Positions 36,710 through 47,600 of a stretch of DNA of 64,000 bases are shown here, piece by piece; the first letter of the stretch is position 1; the number at the start of each line of letters is the position of its first letter. The stretch is taken from NCBI RefSeq assembly GCF_031143425.1, contig NC_090440.1, forward strand, positions 1,265,219,123 to 1,265,283,122. The letters run 5' to 3'. Both the position numbers and the translations under genes were made by a program. Origin of the DNA: Pleurodeles waltl (lineage: Eukaryota > Chordata > Amphibia > Caudata > Salamandridae). The notes beneath the pieces are model-generated. The model was not told the DNA's origin, searched no databases, and saw only the letters and a list, made by a program, of their open reading frames with translations.

Positions 36710-37712
36710 ATGGATGATCATACCGTTAAGGCAAGTGGGAATGGTGTAGGCTCTGGTAAGGGGGGGGAGATAATTCTCTCCCTCCAAACGATGATTGGGC
36801 TCGCCAAGAGGTGACACAAGTAGGTTCTGAAGTCTCCCAGACCAGTCGAAGTAGCAATATGTCGACTTTGCGGCAGGAGGAAGAAGTCCTGGTTTCGACG
36901 GTTTCTAGTCCCCATCTCGCCCAAGCCCCGGCCCCTGGCTCAACCTATAGTCCCTCCATGGAGGCTGTGATCCTTTCCATTTCGGAAGATAAAAAAAAGG
37001 CTTTGCAAGCTCGGAGAGTAATCAAGGGGAAATTAGAGAGGCCTGGGAGGTATTGGAAAAAAAAATTGAGAGTTTGATGGAGAGGTTCCAAGTTTTAGAG
37101 GAAACGGTGGGGGGGATGAAGTAGGAGTTGAAGCACCATAAAGAGGAGATTCGAGACTTGAATGAAAAGGAGCAAGGATTACAAGCCAGGATGGAGCAAT
37201 TGGAGAATTATTCACGAAGGAACAATATAAGACTCTTAAAGGTTCTGGAAGGAGCGGAAGGGGAAAATTTGAAGTCTTATGTGGTCTCTCTAATAAAATC
37301 TGTACGTGAGTTGGAGGAGAGTAAAGAAGAGATCGAGAAAGATATCCAGAGAGTCCATCGTGACCCTTTCACAGGGCGGCCGAATAGCACTAGACCGCGA
37401 AAAATCTTGGTCAACTTTTTAACTTATCAGCTGAAGGGAAAGATCTTGATCAGTGCATTAAGGCAGAAGTCGCTAAGGGTGGAAAATGTGACATTTGAGA
37501 TTAGGTCTGATTTTTCTAAACTCACTATGGATAGGCAGTGGGAGTATGGAAAGCGTTTGGATGAGTTCAAGAAGTTAGGGGCTTCCATGCAGCTGAAATT
37601 CCCTGCATTTCTTCGAAATATGCACAATAATAAAATATACAATATAAGGGATGTGGGCAGGGCAGACGAATTGTTGGCTGTTATTAGGAGAGAGCAGGCT
37701 GATCATATGTGA
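36710..37712 (+). pseudogene. L1 ORF1 (RNA-binding chaperone), broken
   Basis: Equivalent of L1 ORF1p, which coats element RNA as a coiled-coil trimer. An ATG at 36,710 (MDDHTVKASGNGVG) fits the start. The frame is lost in a G-run near 36,765, shifts again at the A-run near 37,060, and carries a TAG near 37,121 in the coiled coil (after ETVGGMK). From 37,128 the sequence is open to the TGA at 37,710-37,712: coiled coil ending LENYSRRNNIRLL, an RRM-like part with RVHRDPFTG, then the C-terminal part with SDFSKLTMDR and LKFPAFLRN. The layout matches L1 ORF1 proteins of ~330 residues. It sits 200 bp upstream of ORF2. Confidence 0.82.
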
Positions 37713-37912
37713 AAGGGGATTTTTCCCAGAGGGGATTAAAGTCTCCCAGGTAGGCGGGGCGCTCTAAAATAAGGGCCATGTTGGCTGACAAAATGGGGGG
37801 GTTCTCTATGGAAGGGTTGAGGGAGGGTAGGTCACAAGGAGGGGGCAATTGGGGGGAAGCAATAAAAATGTTCCTTATTCACTGAGTCTGAGGGATAGTC
37901 TGCTAGTTAGGA

Positions 37913-40547
37913 ATGGCTAGTATAGGCAAAGGTCAGGGGAAGGGAAGGTTTACTATGCAATTTCTCTCCTGGAACATCAACGGTCTGAGGACAAGTGCGA
38001 GAAGGAATAAAATTCTACAATATTTAAGAGATTCACCAGCACAAATTCTTATCCTACAAGAGACTCACCTGGCGGCAGATGAGTGTAAGGAGTTATTCGA
38101 GACGCAAAAATGGGTGCAAACCTGTACTTGTACCACTCATAATTTTCATACAAGGGGGGTGGCCATTCTGGTCAAACAGGGTTTGCAAATTAGGGTAGAA
38201 ATACTCGAAGTAAGATCTGATCAAGCAGGGCGTTGGGTCATAGTAAGAGCGCAGGTTGGGGGAGTAGTTTTGGTATTGGTTGGATTCTATGGCCCAAACC
38301 GTGACGATATTGACCCTCTTAATCGGGTGTTCTCTCAGTTAATCGAATTTTCAGATCCGGTTATTATGATGGGGGATTTTAATGTGGTGCTGGACAATAA
38401 ATTGGATAGAACGGATACCTGCAGATCTTTAGGCACGCCAAAATCTCAGCAATATTTAAGGAGAATGATGAAGGAGCATGGCCTGTGTGATATTTGGCGG
38501 AAGAGGGGAGGGGATGCTAGGGTCTTCTCCTTTATTAATAAGAAATACAGCCACGCCTCAAGTATCGACTATTTTTTAGTTGATAGTAGGTTGCTGGAAA
38601 ATGTGGACAAGGTAGAATATTTACCATCTAATTTGTCAGACCACGCAGCAGTGGCACTGCACTTAACTCTGCCTCAGAGGAGAATGTATAATAGATGGAC
38701 ACTTGAGCGTGCATTGTTAATAGAGGGGGATGTGACATCTCAATTACGTAGGGAAACAGAAGTCTTCTTTGACATTAATGTAGGCTCGGCATCACTATCA
38801 GTGGTATGGGATACTTTCAAGGCCGCTATAAGAGGGAAAATTAAGAGCATTGCACGCTATAAATGTAAACTGTTTAGAAATGAAATAAGCTTTCCAGAAC
38901 AGGAAATGTTAACAAAAAGCGAGAAGTTGGTTGGTAAAGAGGAAACGTTCCAGGCAGAGGCAGTGAGGGTGGAATTGGTCGAGCTAAGACATCGTATGGA
39001 AAGTATTTTACAAGCAAGAATTGCTAAAAGATGGGAGGCTAGCAAACTAAAGCACTTTGAATATGGTGAGAGTTTGGGAAAGCTGCTTGCCTGGAAGTCT
39101 AAATCGGACCAGGTTAGGAATTATATTAAGGAACTCGACTTGGATGAGTCAGGGGCGAAACTGACACGAAGTGAGGATATTGAGTATGGGTTTCAGGAAT
39201 TCTTTGCATCTCTGTATACGGAAAGTGTAGAGGGGCGAGAAGAGTTGGTGGATGACTGGTTAGCCCCTGATGTGTTACCGGAAATTACTCAAGAGAACCA
39301 GGAGTTTCTTAATGGTCCTATAACTATTGACGAAGTGCGGGCGGTGTTGTTCGGAGGCAAAGACGGGAAAGCCCTGGGCCCTGATGGCATCCCAGTGGAG
39401 GTGTATAAAGTATTATGTGATATAATCATCCCAATCTTGACTGAGTTGTTTGGCAAGATTCTTTTAAATGAAATAGCTATCCCATCTACATGGAATGAGG
39501 CGATTATTACGCTGATTTTGAAACCTTGGAGGAACGCGACAAAATGTGCATCATACAGGCCTATTTCACTATTAAATAGTGATTATAAATTGGTTGCCAA
39601 AATAGTGGCGGATAGGTTGAATAGAGTAGTGAATAATTTGATACATCCTGACCAGAAGGGCTTCTCGAAGGGTAGACATTTGCACGAGCTGACATACGAT
39701 TTGATTGGGTCTATAGATATGGCAACGTCCTTTGATTCCCCTTTGGGGGTCATTACTATCGACGCAGCAAAAGCTTTTGATCAAGTAAGTTGGGGCTATC
39801 TAAAATCTCTTTTAAAAAGAGCTAATTTGGGAAATAATTTCTGTGGGGTTGTTAATCAGATATATAGGGCTCCAACAGCTAGAATACTCGTGAATGGTAA
39901 TCTTACTGGAATTATTGCAATAACCAGGGGTACTAGACAGGGATGTCCATTATCTCCCGCACTATTCAACCTATTCATTGAGCCATTTGCTAGAAAGATT
40001 CAGCAAAATGCGGTGATTTCTCCTTTTCGTTGTAGGGGGTGGGAAAGGAAACTTGCTTTGTACGCAGACGACCTTTTGGTGTATACTGATAATCTATCAT
40101 CTGCAATCCCTGAGGTCTTTAGATTAGCCAAAGGATTTGGCAAGGTATCTGGTTACCAGGTAAATGTGGAAAAGACGGAGATTATGGCTTGGAATATGGA
40201 ATATTAATCTGTTTATAGTAAGAAGGAAATAAGGTACTTGGGAGTCCTGGTGACCCAGGATATCAATCAGTTAGTAGAGAGGAATCAGCAAAAGATGCTA
40301 TTGGAATGTAAGGGATTACTGCAAGGCTGGGCTTATCTTCTCTTAATGATTATTGGAAGGGTTAATTTGGTAAAAATGTCTATCCTTCCAAAGTGGAATT
40401 TTCTGTTTTCTGCTTCTCCACTCCCCATGCAGAAAAAATGCATAGATAAAATGCAGAAGTTCATAAGTGATTTTATATGGAGCTCTAAAGGGGTTAGAAT
40501 TTCTCTGAGAAAGCTGCGTAGGTGTAAGGAAAATGGTGGCTTGGCAC
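37913..40547 (+). pseudogene. L1 ORF2 (endonuclease-reverse transcriptase), first part
   Basis: The start is the ATG at 37,913. The APE endonuclease occupies about residues 15-240: FLSWNINGLR, ILQETHL, MGDFNVVLD, SIDYFLVD and LSDHAAV. Reverse transcriptase motifs follow from about residue 480: LGPDGIPVEVYK, YRPISLLNSDYKL, HPDQKGFSKGR, IDAAKAFDQVSW, GTRQGCPLSPALFNLF and LYADDLLVY with YADD at residues 717-720. The catalytic Asp pair is intact. A single in-frame TAA at 40,205-40,207 ends the 764-codon frame; the same frame then continues (KKEIRYLGVLVTQ) to the provirus junction at 40,547. Apart from that stop, the coding sequence is well preserved. Confidence 0.92.
40544..40547. repeat. 4-bp target duplication of the provirus (left)
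   Basis: gcac precedes the 5' LTR and is repeated at 54,383-54,386 directly after the 3' LTR. Removing the provirus plus one copy restores the L1 frame across the site (…GGLALPELQYY). Confidence 0.85.
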
Positions 40548-42130
40548 TGATGAAGCTGAAATGAATGTTTTACATTTATTAGCGCATAAACATAGTGTGA
40601 AATAATCATGTGTGACTTTAACCGAACTAATAAAGATTGTACGGGGACAAAATGTGCCCTCAGAGTAGTTTGCCAACATTTATAAGCGCGCTTTATATAA
40701 CGTGGTGTATTAGAATTGCACTAATCCGACATAATCGTAAACGTGTGCTATCATTTGCTTGTTTGAAATGTTTTAGCTTAGCATCACTTTAGTGCAGGCT
40801 TCGGCCTAGTTGCTTGATCTCACGGTTTAGATGCTTGTATTTTTCCAATGCGCTATTAAACGTGTATTTCCGCTTGAAGCAGTACTTTTCCACTGAGATC
40901 GTTCACATGCTTATCTTAAGGTTTCGTGCCAGCCTGGCATATTTTCTCTTTACTCCAAGGTCAATCTGCAGGTGCGGACAATGGAAGCTCTGAAAGTGAG
41001 TTAATTGGTATAAAATGTTGCAACTTGCGTACTCGTCTCCAAGGATAATGTATGCTTAAGTAAAAGCTTGAGAACTGTCGTTTTTGATTGGACAATTTGA
41101 AGCTAACCTATGAACCCTCCAATGGAAGACCCTACTGGATTTGAACTGTTGTCTATTTAAACCAGGTGCACGAGAGGAAAAGCAGCCATTTATTGGACTT
41201 TGCTCATGCCTGCCATTTTGCAGGACATTGCAGCTATTATGGCCCACCTTGCTGCGACGCCATTTTGAGAGACTTTGATTCTTTCTCTAATCGAGAGAAA
41301 GAGACTTAAATGATTCTTACCCTAGAGACTTTAACTTTGATTTGTCCCTTTGCATGAAGTAGTAGTTACACCTTGCCGCCGTGAGGCAATTGCCCCGTCC
41401 ACCTTGCCCCTTTGCCCCGTCCCATGCTGATCGAGAAATGGTACCTGTGAGACGAAGACTTCCTTGAATGCTGATCGTAATTGGTAAATATGAAAGGAAA
41501 TTGTAAAATTGCATTGTGTTTCTTTTAGGTAACCAACTGCTGATTTTGATAAGAGCCCTAGTTAGGAGTTTTCTAAATTAATGTTGCTAAATCGTTTTTG
41601 CATGAAGTTCCACATGCCAATGCTAATTTGAGGTTAGATGAGGATTCCTTATGTCGCACGATGCAATTTGAGATCTTGTTATGCTGACTAAATGTATGCA
41701 ATTAGTTCATTACAGATTATCGTATTAGTGATTTGCATTGCTATTATCGAATGCCTTGTTATTCAAATGCTGCATAGATTGCACTTGTTTCGCCGTTATG
41801 GACAGCTATTAATGTTCATATATGTTTATCATTTGGTGTTGAGACACATCTATATCGTGCTAGCTTTGTTAATATAGGGAAATAAATTCACTAACTTTGA
41901 ATAAATTGGTGTGGTTATTCCTGACTGAAAGGTCAGGGTTCGCCGAAAATGTATTCTGGATTAATTGTTAAATGTTATGTGGATCAGGGCATTGCTTATG
42001 TCTGTTATTGATCATTGGTTTGATTAAATTGACTGATTAAGGGTGCCGAGGGTCCCACTTAGCCAAAAGATTCATCGGCCTAAAGAGCGTCCAAAATACA
42101 GGTAAATTAGTAGGCCGGAACGCTCTATCA
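40548..42130 (+). repeat. ERV 5' LTR (1,583 bp)
   Basis: Begins TGATGAAG and ends CTCTATCA, the canonical TG...CA. Two polyadenylation signals (AATAAA at 41,881 and 41,900) lie near the 3' part. Candidate TATA-like boxes are tataaaat at 41,009 and tatttaaa near 41,154; which one is used cannot be decided. A 61-codon hydrophobic frame (41,692-41,877) is identical in both LTRs. Confidence 0.93.
41692..41877 (+). CDS. Small hydrophobic frame inside the 5' LTR (61 codons)
   Basis: Encodes a 61-residue Ile/Leu/Val-rich peptide (begins MYAISSLQIIVLV) with about two potential membrane segments separated by an HRLHLFRR basic stretch. The same 61 codons are unchanged in the 3' LTR at 53,944-54,129, although the LTRs as a whole are about 1 percent diverged. 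Identity over 186 bp is expected by chance at that divergence, so it is weak evidence of selection. Some retroviruses do encode proteins in LTRs; no homology is claimed here. Confidence 0.25.
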   Translation: MYAISSLQIIVLVICIAIIECLVIQMLHRLHLFRRYGQLLMFIYVYHLVLRHIYIVLALLI

Positions 42131-42134
42131 GTAG

Positions 42135-42152
42135 ATGGTAGCAGAGGACGGT
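42135..42152 (+). promoter_or_regulatory. Putative tRNA primer-binding site
   Basis: tggtagcagaggacgg lies four bases after the LTR end and starts with TGG, the complement of the CCA tRNA tail. The primer tRNA was not identified. Confidence 0.55.
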
Positions 42153-42282
42153 TACGTCTTTTGGGACCCCGTACTCTTAAAGTACATGGTGTTGAATTAA
42201 CGGTTACGTCTTTTGGGACCCCGTACTCTTAAAGTACATGGTGTTGAATTAACGGTTACGCCTTTTGGGACCCCACTCGAGA
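42149..42282 (+). repeat. 52-bp tandem repeat in the ERV leader (2.6 copies)
   Basis: cggttacgtcttttgggacc units start at 42,149, 42,201 and 42,253. The first two are identical through gttgaattaa; the third is truncated and has one substitution. The array begins inside or just after the primer-binding site. Confidence 0.92.
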
Positions 42283-43261
42283 AGTTGAATTAGATTTTTC
42301 TTGGGTAAAACAGATTGACAGAATGATGATGGGCTAGGTCCACCGCGACTTTCCCGGGATCTCGGAGCTTGCGAATGGAGAAAATGGAGGTGTGGAATCG
42401 GCGTTGGCGGTACTAGTGATGGTATGAGTGAAGTTAGGGTTTTGCGCTTGCACAGCTTATTGCCGCAGATTGTGTGAGAAGGTTGCGAGGAATTTTTTTC
42501 TTTCTTTAGAGGATAGCGGAGGTGCGACTCCGAGTGTAGAAGTAGGGAAGTCGTCGAACTTCATAGAAATAGCGGAGGTGCGACTCCGAGTGTGAGAGTA
42601 GGGAAGTCGTCGAACTTCATGTGCGAGTGGCGCTTTGTGCATAAAAAGGTCCACGTGGTTGTTGTTGTTGAGACGGGCCCTGCGAGGTCAAGAGACTCCG
42701 GAGTATGTTGTTTTATGTTGTGGTCTGGGCGGTTTAGTAGGTTGATCGGGCGTGGTCAACAAGTCGGTACGTGTCTAATGGAGTGAAAGAAACTTCGACT
42801 TCGGGCTTTGACAAGATTCTAAGTGCACTAGAATAGATCATTGACAAGTTGAGAGTAGGTCTGCGGGTCAGATTTGCTTGCGAACGTGGGGACCGAGAAA
42901 GATGGAATAACTGCCGAGGCTAGTGAAAAATCCCTAAGGTCCTGAAGCGACTGTGTTACCCTTCCTATAGTAAACCGACAGATCTGTTTTATATTTTTGG
43001 TAGCTCGCGATACATGCAAGAAGTTGTTACGAGAGGAGCTGAGTGAAGGAGGACTAGCCGCGAGGCTTTGTCAGCCGCAGTGGGTGTGAGTGTGACGTCA
43101 CTAGGAGCCGCGCTGGGATAGGTTGGTTGCAGAGAAAGGGTCGCGCACGGATTGGACGCAGTCCGTGGGGCTCGATTGGAAGGGGAAAGGCAAGCGAAGA
43201 GTATTCCGGGAATTAAAGTCACCTATTGATTACAAATTTTGTGAAATAAAAGGACGAGAAA
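42283..43261 (+). promoter_or_regulatory. ERV leader, probable packaging region
   Basis: Untranslated leader between the tandem repeat and gag. It includes a 57-bp direct duplication: agcggaggtgcgactccgag starts at 42,514 and 42,571 and each copy ends in gtcgtcgaacttcat. Retroviral packaging signals lie here by family rule; no specific element can be named. Confidence 0.5.
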
Positions 43262-44698
43262 ATGAAATTCTTTAAAGCATTTAGGAGTGCGATGAAGGGG
43301 GAGTCTTACATTAAAGCGAGCGTAGGAGAGGAGACGCCGCCCGAAGGTACCCCAGCTTACATTGTAATGGAAGAGAAGGGGGTAGCTCCGTGTCTTTGGC
43401 TAAAGCAATGGCACAAGCTGACAGAGAAACATGGGAGCGTAGCGTTCCCGATACATGGGACATTCTATATAAGGATCCTAGAGAATTTGAGATTCGCGAT
43501 GTACGACATGAAGGTACCTCCAAGGCCAGCACAGTTTGAGGCTCTAGCGATCTGGGAACTAATGGCTAGACAGCAGCAGCAAAATAAGTTCGAGACTAGG
43601 ATAAGGAAGGTGGAAAAGACACTAGCGGACGCTAGGTGGGATAATGCACAGAAGGTGTGGAGGTCAGATGTATTGCAGGGGATAAAATTGTTTCCTGCAA
43701 TTACTAAGGAAGAAGAGGAGACAGGTAAGAAAGCTACCTGTAAGACAAACAGGAGGTGTTCCAAGGATAGAGAGGACGAGGAAAAGTTGAGAAGAGAAGA
43801 GGAGTTAGAGGATGAGGAGTTAATAATGCAATTGCTGAACGACCGTCCACCACCTTATGCGGAGAGTGGACAAGGTCCAAGTACCAGTTCTGCCCCTCCG
43901 GCACCGGTACAGAACAGTGAAACTCAGAGTTCAGGAGCATCATCGGGATCTAAAGACCCGAGTTTACTGTTCACCCCGCAGATACCGCAGGTTAGGAGAA
44001 TATATCCAGATGTGCCCATGTTGAAACCAGCAGAAAATTATCAGCCGCAGATCCCAAGGTACTACAGCAGTGATAACAGTACGGGAATGGTTCTAGATCC
44101 GACTGCAATGGGAGGACAGAATGGTCACAACCCAACACTGGCACAAGCTGAATCAACCCAGTTTTTGATGCCTCAAAAGCAGATGCAGGGAGGGACAGCG
44201 CATGCTCAGATGACGGGGAGTCAGATAGGCATGCCGGCAATGATGACCCATAGTGTGGGAATGAACATGTCTCAGAACATGGGAAATGGACAGAACCCAG
44301 ACGCGATATCGCTACCCATTACTGTAGGTCCACCGGTACCTTTGTATAGTCAGCCTAACTTGGGTATGAGCAGCCAAGGATCAATGCTGCAGAATGGGAC
44401 AGAAAGAAGGTGCATAGAAAACACTCCAGGGATAACTCCGATAGCGGCTCAGCCAACTGGATCTGGGTCCTTGATGGAGTTTAGTCCCATATGTGCTCAG
44501 TCAACACTGGTGAGGTCGAGTCCCCCACTGATAATACCTTTAACATCGAACACTGAAAAGTTGCCAGCAACCATCAATGGCAGTCGATGTGAATGCTACG
44601 CTGATGGGGTTGAATGCGCAACAACTGACACAGTGGTTCAACAGTCTGAATTCCACACAAAGCTCAGCCAGTGGGAAGGGAGAAGATTATATGAATAG
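43262..44698 (+). CDS. gag: ERV Gag N-terminal part (matrix and PPPY region)
   Basis: Open frame of 478 codons from the ATG at 43,262. Residues 1-130 are matrix-like (WLKQWHKL and FYIRILENLRF blocks); there is no glycine after Met, so N-myristoylation is not expected. An acidic, charged stretch follows near residues 150-190. The late-domain motif PPPY is at residues 196-199, a ligand for Nedd4-type ubiquitin ligases during budding in relatives. A long Pro/Gln/Met-rich linker follows. The capsid is not in this frame: it lies in the overlapping frame beginning before 44,577. The window for the frame change is between the frame-0 stop at 44,541-44,543 and this frame's TAG at 44,696-44,698. Either a single-base indel has split gag, or a frameshift is programmed; I favour the indel. 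Confidence 0.85.
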   Translation: MKFFKAFRSAMKGESYIKASVGEETPPEGTPAYIVMEEKGVAPCLWLKQWHKLTEKHGSVAFPIHGTFYIRILENLRFAMYDMKVPPRPAQFEALAIWELMARQQQQNKFETRIRKVEKTLADARWDNAQKVWRSDVLQGIKLFPAITKEEEETGKKATCKTNRRCSKDREDEEKLRREEELEDEELIMQLLNDRPPPYAESGQGPSTSSAPPAPVQNSETQSSGASSGSKDPSLLFTPQIPQVRRIYPDVPMLKPAENYQPQIPRYYSSDNSTGMVLDPTAMGGQNGHNPTLAQAESTQFLMPQKQMQGGTAHAQMTGSQIGMPAMMTHSVGMNMSQNMGNGQNPDAISLPITVGPPVPLYSQPNLGMSSQGSMLQNGTERRCIENTPGITPIAAQPTGSGSLMEFSPICAQSTLVRSSPPLIIPLTSNTEKLPATINGSRCECYADGVECATTDTVVQQSEFHTKLSQWEGRRLYE

Positions 44699-47600
44699 GA
44701 TGAGGTTGAACATGGAAGCACAAGAATTGGTGGAAGGGACTATGGGTGTGAATAGGTTAGAGTCCTACTCGGAAGAAGAGCTGAGGTATCTATGTCCCAG
44801 GATTACGAAGGAAGTGAACAAGGTACATAAAAGCTTGCAGGAAATAGCTGACAAAAACGGGGTTGACATAGACAAGACAAAACACTTGAGCAGAAGCTAC
44901 AGGTTGGATTTTGGGACCACAGATTTTGAACATATGAGGTCAGCAGGCATGAAGGCGCACCTTAGAGAATTGCTGCAGAGTGCACAAGTGTGGAGGTGTT
45001 TAGACAAGTGGGAAAGCAGGTGGGTAATGAGAAAGGAAAAGAGGAGGGACAGTGCTACAGAGCAAAATGAGAAAAGACCACAGACTAGCGAGGCAGTAAC
45101 CATGTTACCAATGAGGGAGACAGCAGGGGGAAAATTAATACATGTACCATGGCATAGAAGCGACATTCAGTCTTTTACGGATGATTTTCCCAAACTGAGA
45201 GAGAAACCGATTGAATGGTATCAACAGACTGACAGGTTTGTGAAGCTTGCAAAATGTCTCTGGGAAGACCTGAACACTCTCTTTGAGATTGTGGTTCCAG
45301 CAGACTTGTGGGAGGATTGCAAAAGAGCTGTAGGTTGGCCGACAAGTGAACCGGAGAGAGACAGGGATACGGGTGCACCATCACCTATGGTGATGAGCTT
45401 GTACTATAAGGTGATTGAGCATTTGAAGACGAAGGTTGCCGCAAAGAATGTGGATTGGCAGAAGATTGATCGAACTGCCCAAGAAGCTAAAGAGTCGATT
45501 CATAGTTACTATGAGAGGTTGCTGAAGGCGTTCAAGAACTACAGTGGCACGGAAACAATAGAGGCGAAGGACATGCTTCATTTTGTGTTCAGATTTGTGG
45601 AAGGGCTGAGACCAGAGATAAGTCAGATGATAAAGTCGCATTTGATTTGTTGGCAGTCGAAACCTATTGATGAAGTATTGAATTATGCGAAATACTGTAG
45701 CGACGAAATTGAAGTGAAGCAGAAAAGGTTGAAAGAGAAGGTGATGATGATGCAGCTTAAGGCAGCTCAGACAGGTCTGCAAGGTCTGCAAGGGTTGCAA
45801 GGGTTCCAACAACAGGTACCGCAACCGCAGCCGCAGTTGCAGGGAAACATGGCGTTTCAGCCACAGGTGAGAGGCAGAGGCAGAGGAGGTTTTGTGAATA
45901 ATGGTCCGGATTTGAACACTGTTGTGAATGGTGTACAGGCAATGAAGAAGGTGATGCCGTGTCACGTGTGCGGAATTGTCGGTCATTGGAAACGCGAGTG
46001 CCCGATGGTGGTGCAGGAAGGTGCAGGTGCAGGTGTTGGTCAGCAAAACAATGATGTCAATGCATTTCAGACAATGAGGGGACCGAAAATGAGAGGTCCA
46101 AATCCAAATTTTCAGGCCGTAAATCAGTTGCAGGGGTTACAGCCCATGCAGCCGCAGCAGATGCAGATGCCTCGTATGCAGATGATGCAAATGCAGCCAA
46201 TGCAACAGCAGTTACCCATGGTACCTAATCAGCAAATGCAAATACCCTTGGCACCAATGAGTCAGCAGCAAGTGATGGTTCCTCCACAGGTCTCGGGTCA
46301 GGTAATGAGTACAAATGGCACCGTACAACAGTTCCCACTACACAGTGAGAGTGGAATGGACAATGTGTGGGAGAGTGAAAGTTCAGGAGAGGAGGGAGAT
46401 TGTGTGCTTGCAGCATCCTTGGAAGTTGATCAAAAGGGTCCGTACGTGGAGGGAAGAGTAATGGGTCATCGTGTCTCCTTCCTGGTTGACACAGGAGCAA
46501 CACGTTCAACTGTTAAGAGCATTGAAGTACCAAATTTGCCACTCTCGGGGAGGACAGTTCAAGTGGTGGGAGTAGCAAACAGGCACCTGACAAACCCAAT
46601 TACAGATCCGGTACCAGTCAGCATTGGTAACTATCAAGGGTTACACCAATTTGTGGTATGTGACTCAAGCCCGATAGCACTGCTAGGGAGAGACCTATTG
46701 TGCAAATTGGGTTGTTCGATTATGTGTTCGAACGAAGGAATAAAAATACAGACGAGCAGCGATGGGGAAGAAGAGGACAGTGTAGAGGGGGATGAGATGG
46801 AAACTGTCGATGAAGATTATCCTCTGATTTGTCTGTTCCCGATGATAACTGAAGAAGATATTCCAGATGAATTAAGGGAAACAGTAGGAAAGGAAGTGTG
46901 GGATATGACAGGGAAAGAGGTGGGATTGATGAAAGGAGTGGAACCAGTGAAAGTGACTGTGAAACCCAATGCAATCTTTCCCCAGACCCCACAATACCAC
47001 ATGGCACAAGACACCCTCATGAAAGTTGCTCAACTCATAGATGAATTTGTAAAACAGGGAGTACTGAAAGAAGTGTTAAGCAGCCCATGTAATTCACCAA
47101 TCATGGGACTAATAAAACCGAGTGGAAAGGTCCGACTCGTGCAGGACTTGAGGAAAATAAATGACATCATAGTGAAATGTTGCCCTGTCGTACCAAACCC
47201 GGCTGTGATAATGTTTCAGGTCCCTTGCGATGCCGAGTGGTTCTCAGTCATCGATTTGTCACAAGCATTCTTCTCGGTGCCTCTTCATGAGGACAGCCAA
47301 TTTCTCTTTTGTTTCAAATTCTTAGACAGAGTGTACAGTTGGTGTCGAATCCCTCAAGGGTTTTCTGAGTCACCGTCAATATTCAATCAGATTCTAAAGA
47401 AAGACTTGGAAGCATTAGAATTGCCATTCGAGTCAACTCTAGTACAGTACATCGATGACTTACTGATTGCATCAAAGACAGAAAGTGGCTGCACAGCCGA
47501 TACCATTGCTCTGTTGAACCATTTGGGAAGAAATGGACACAAGGTGTCTCCTTGCAAATTACAGTTCTGTCAGAAGAAAGTGAAATACTTGGGTCACCAG

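Noticed and set aside
45381..46046. 221-codon minus-strand frame opposite the retroviral capsid region
   Set aside because: His/Leu-rich shadow of the repetitive Gln/Met-rich Gag sequence.
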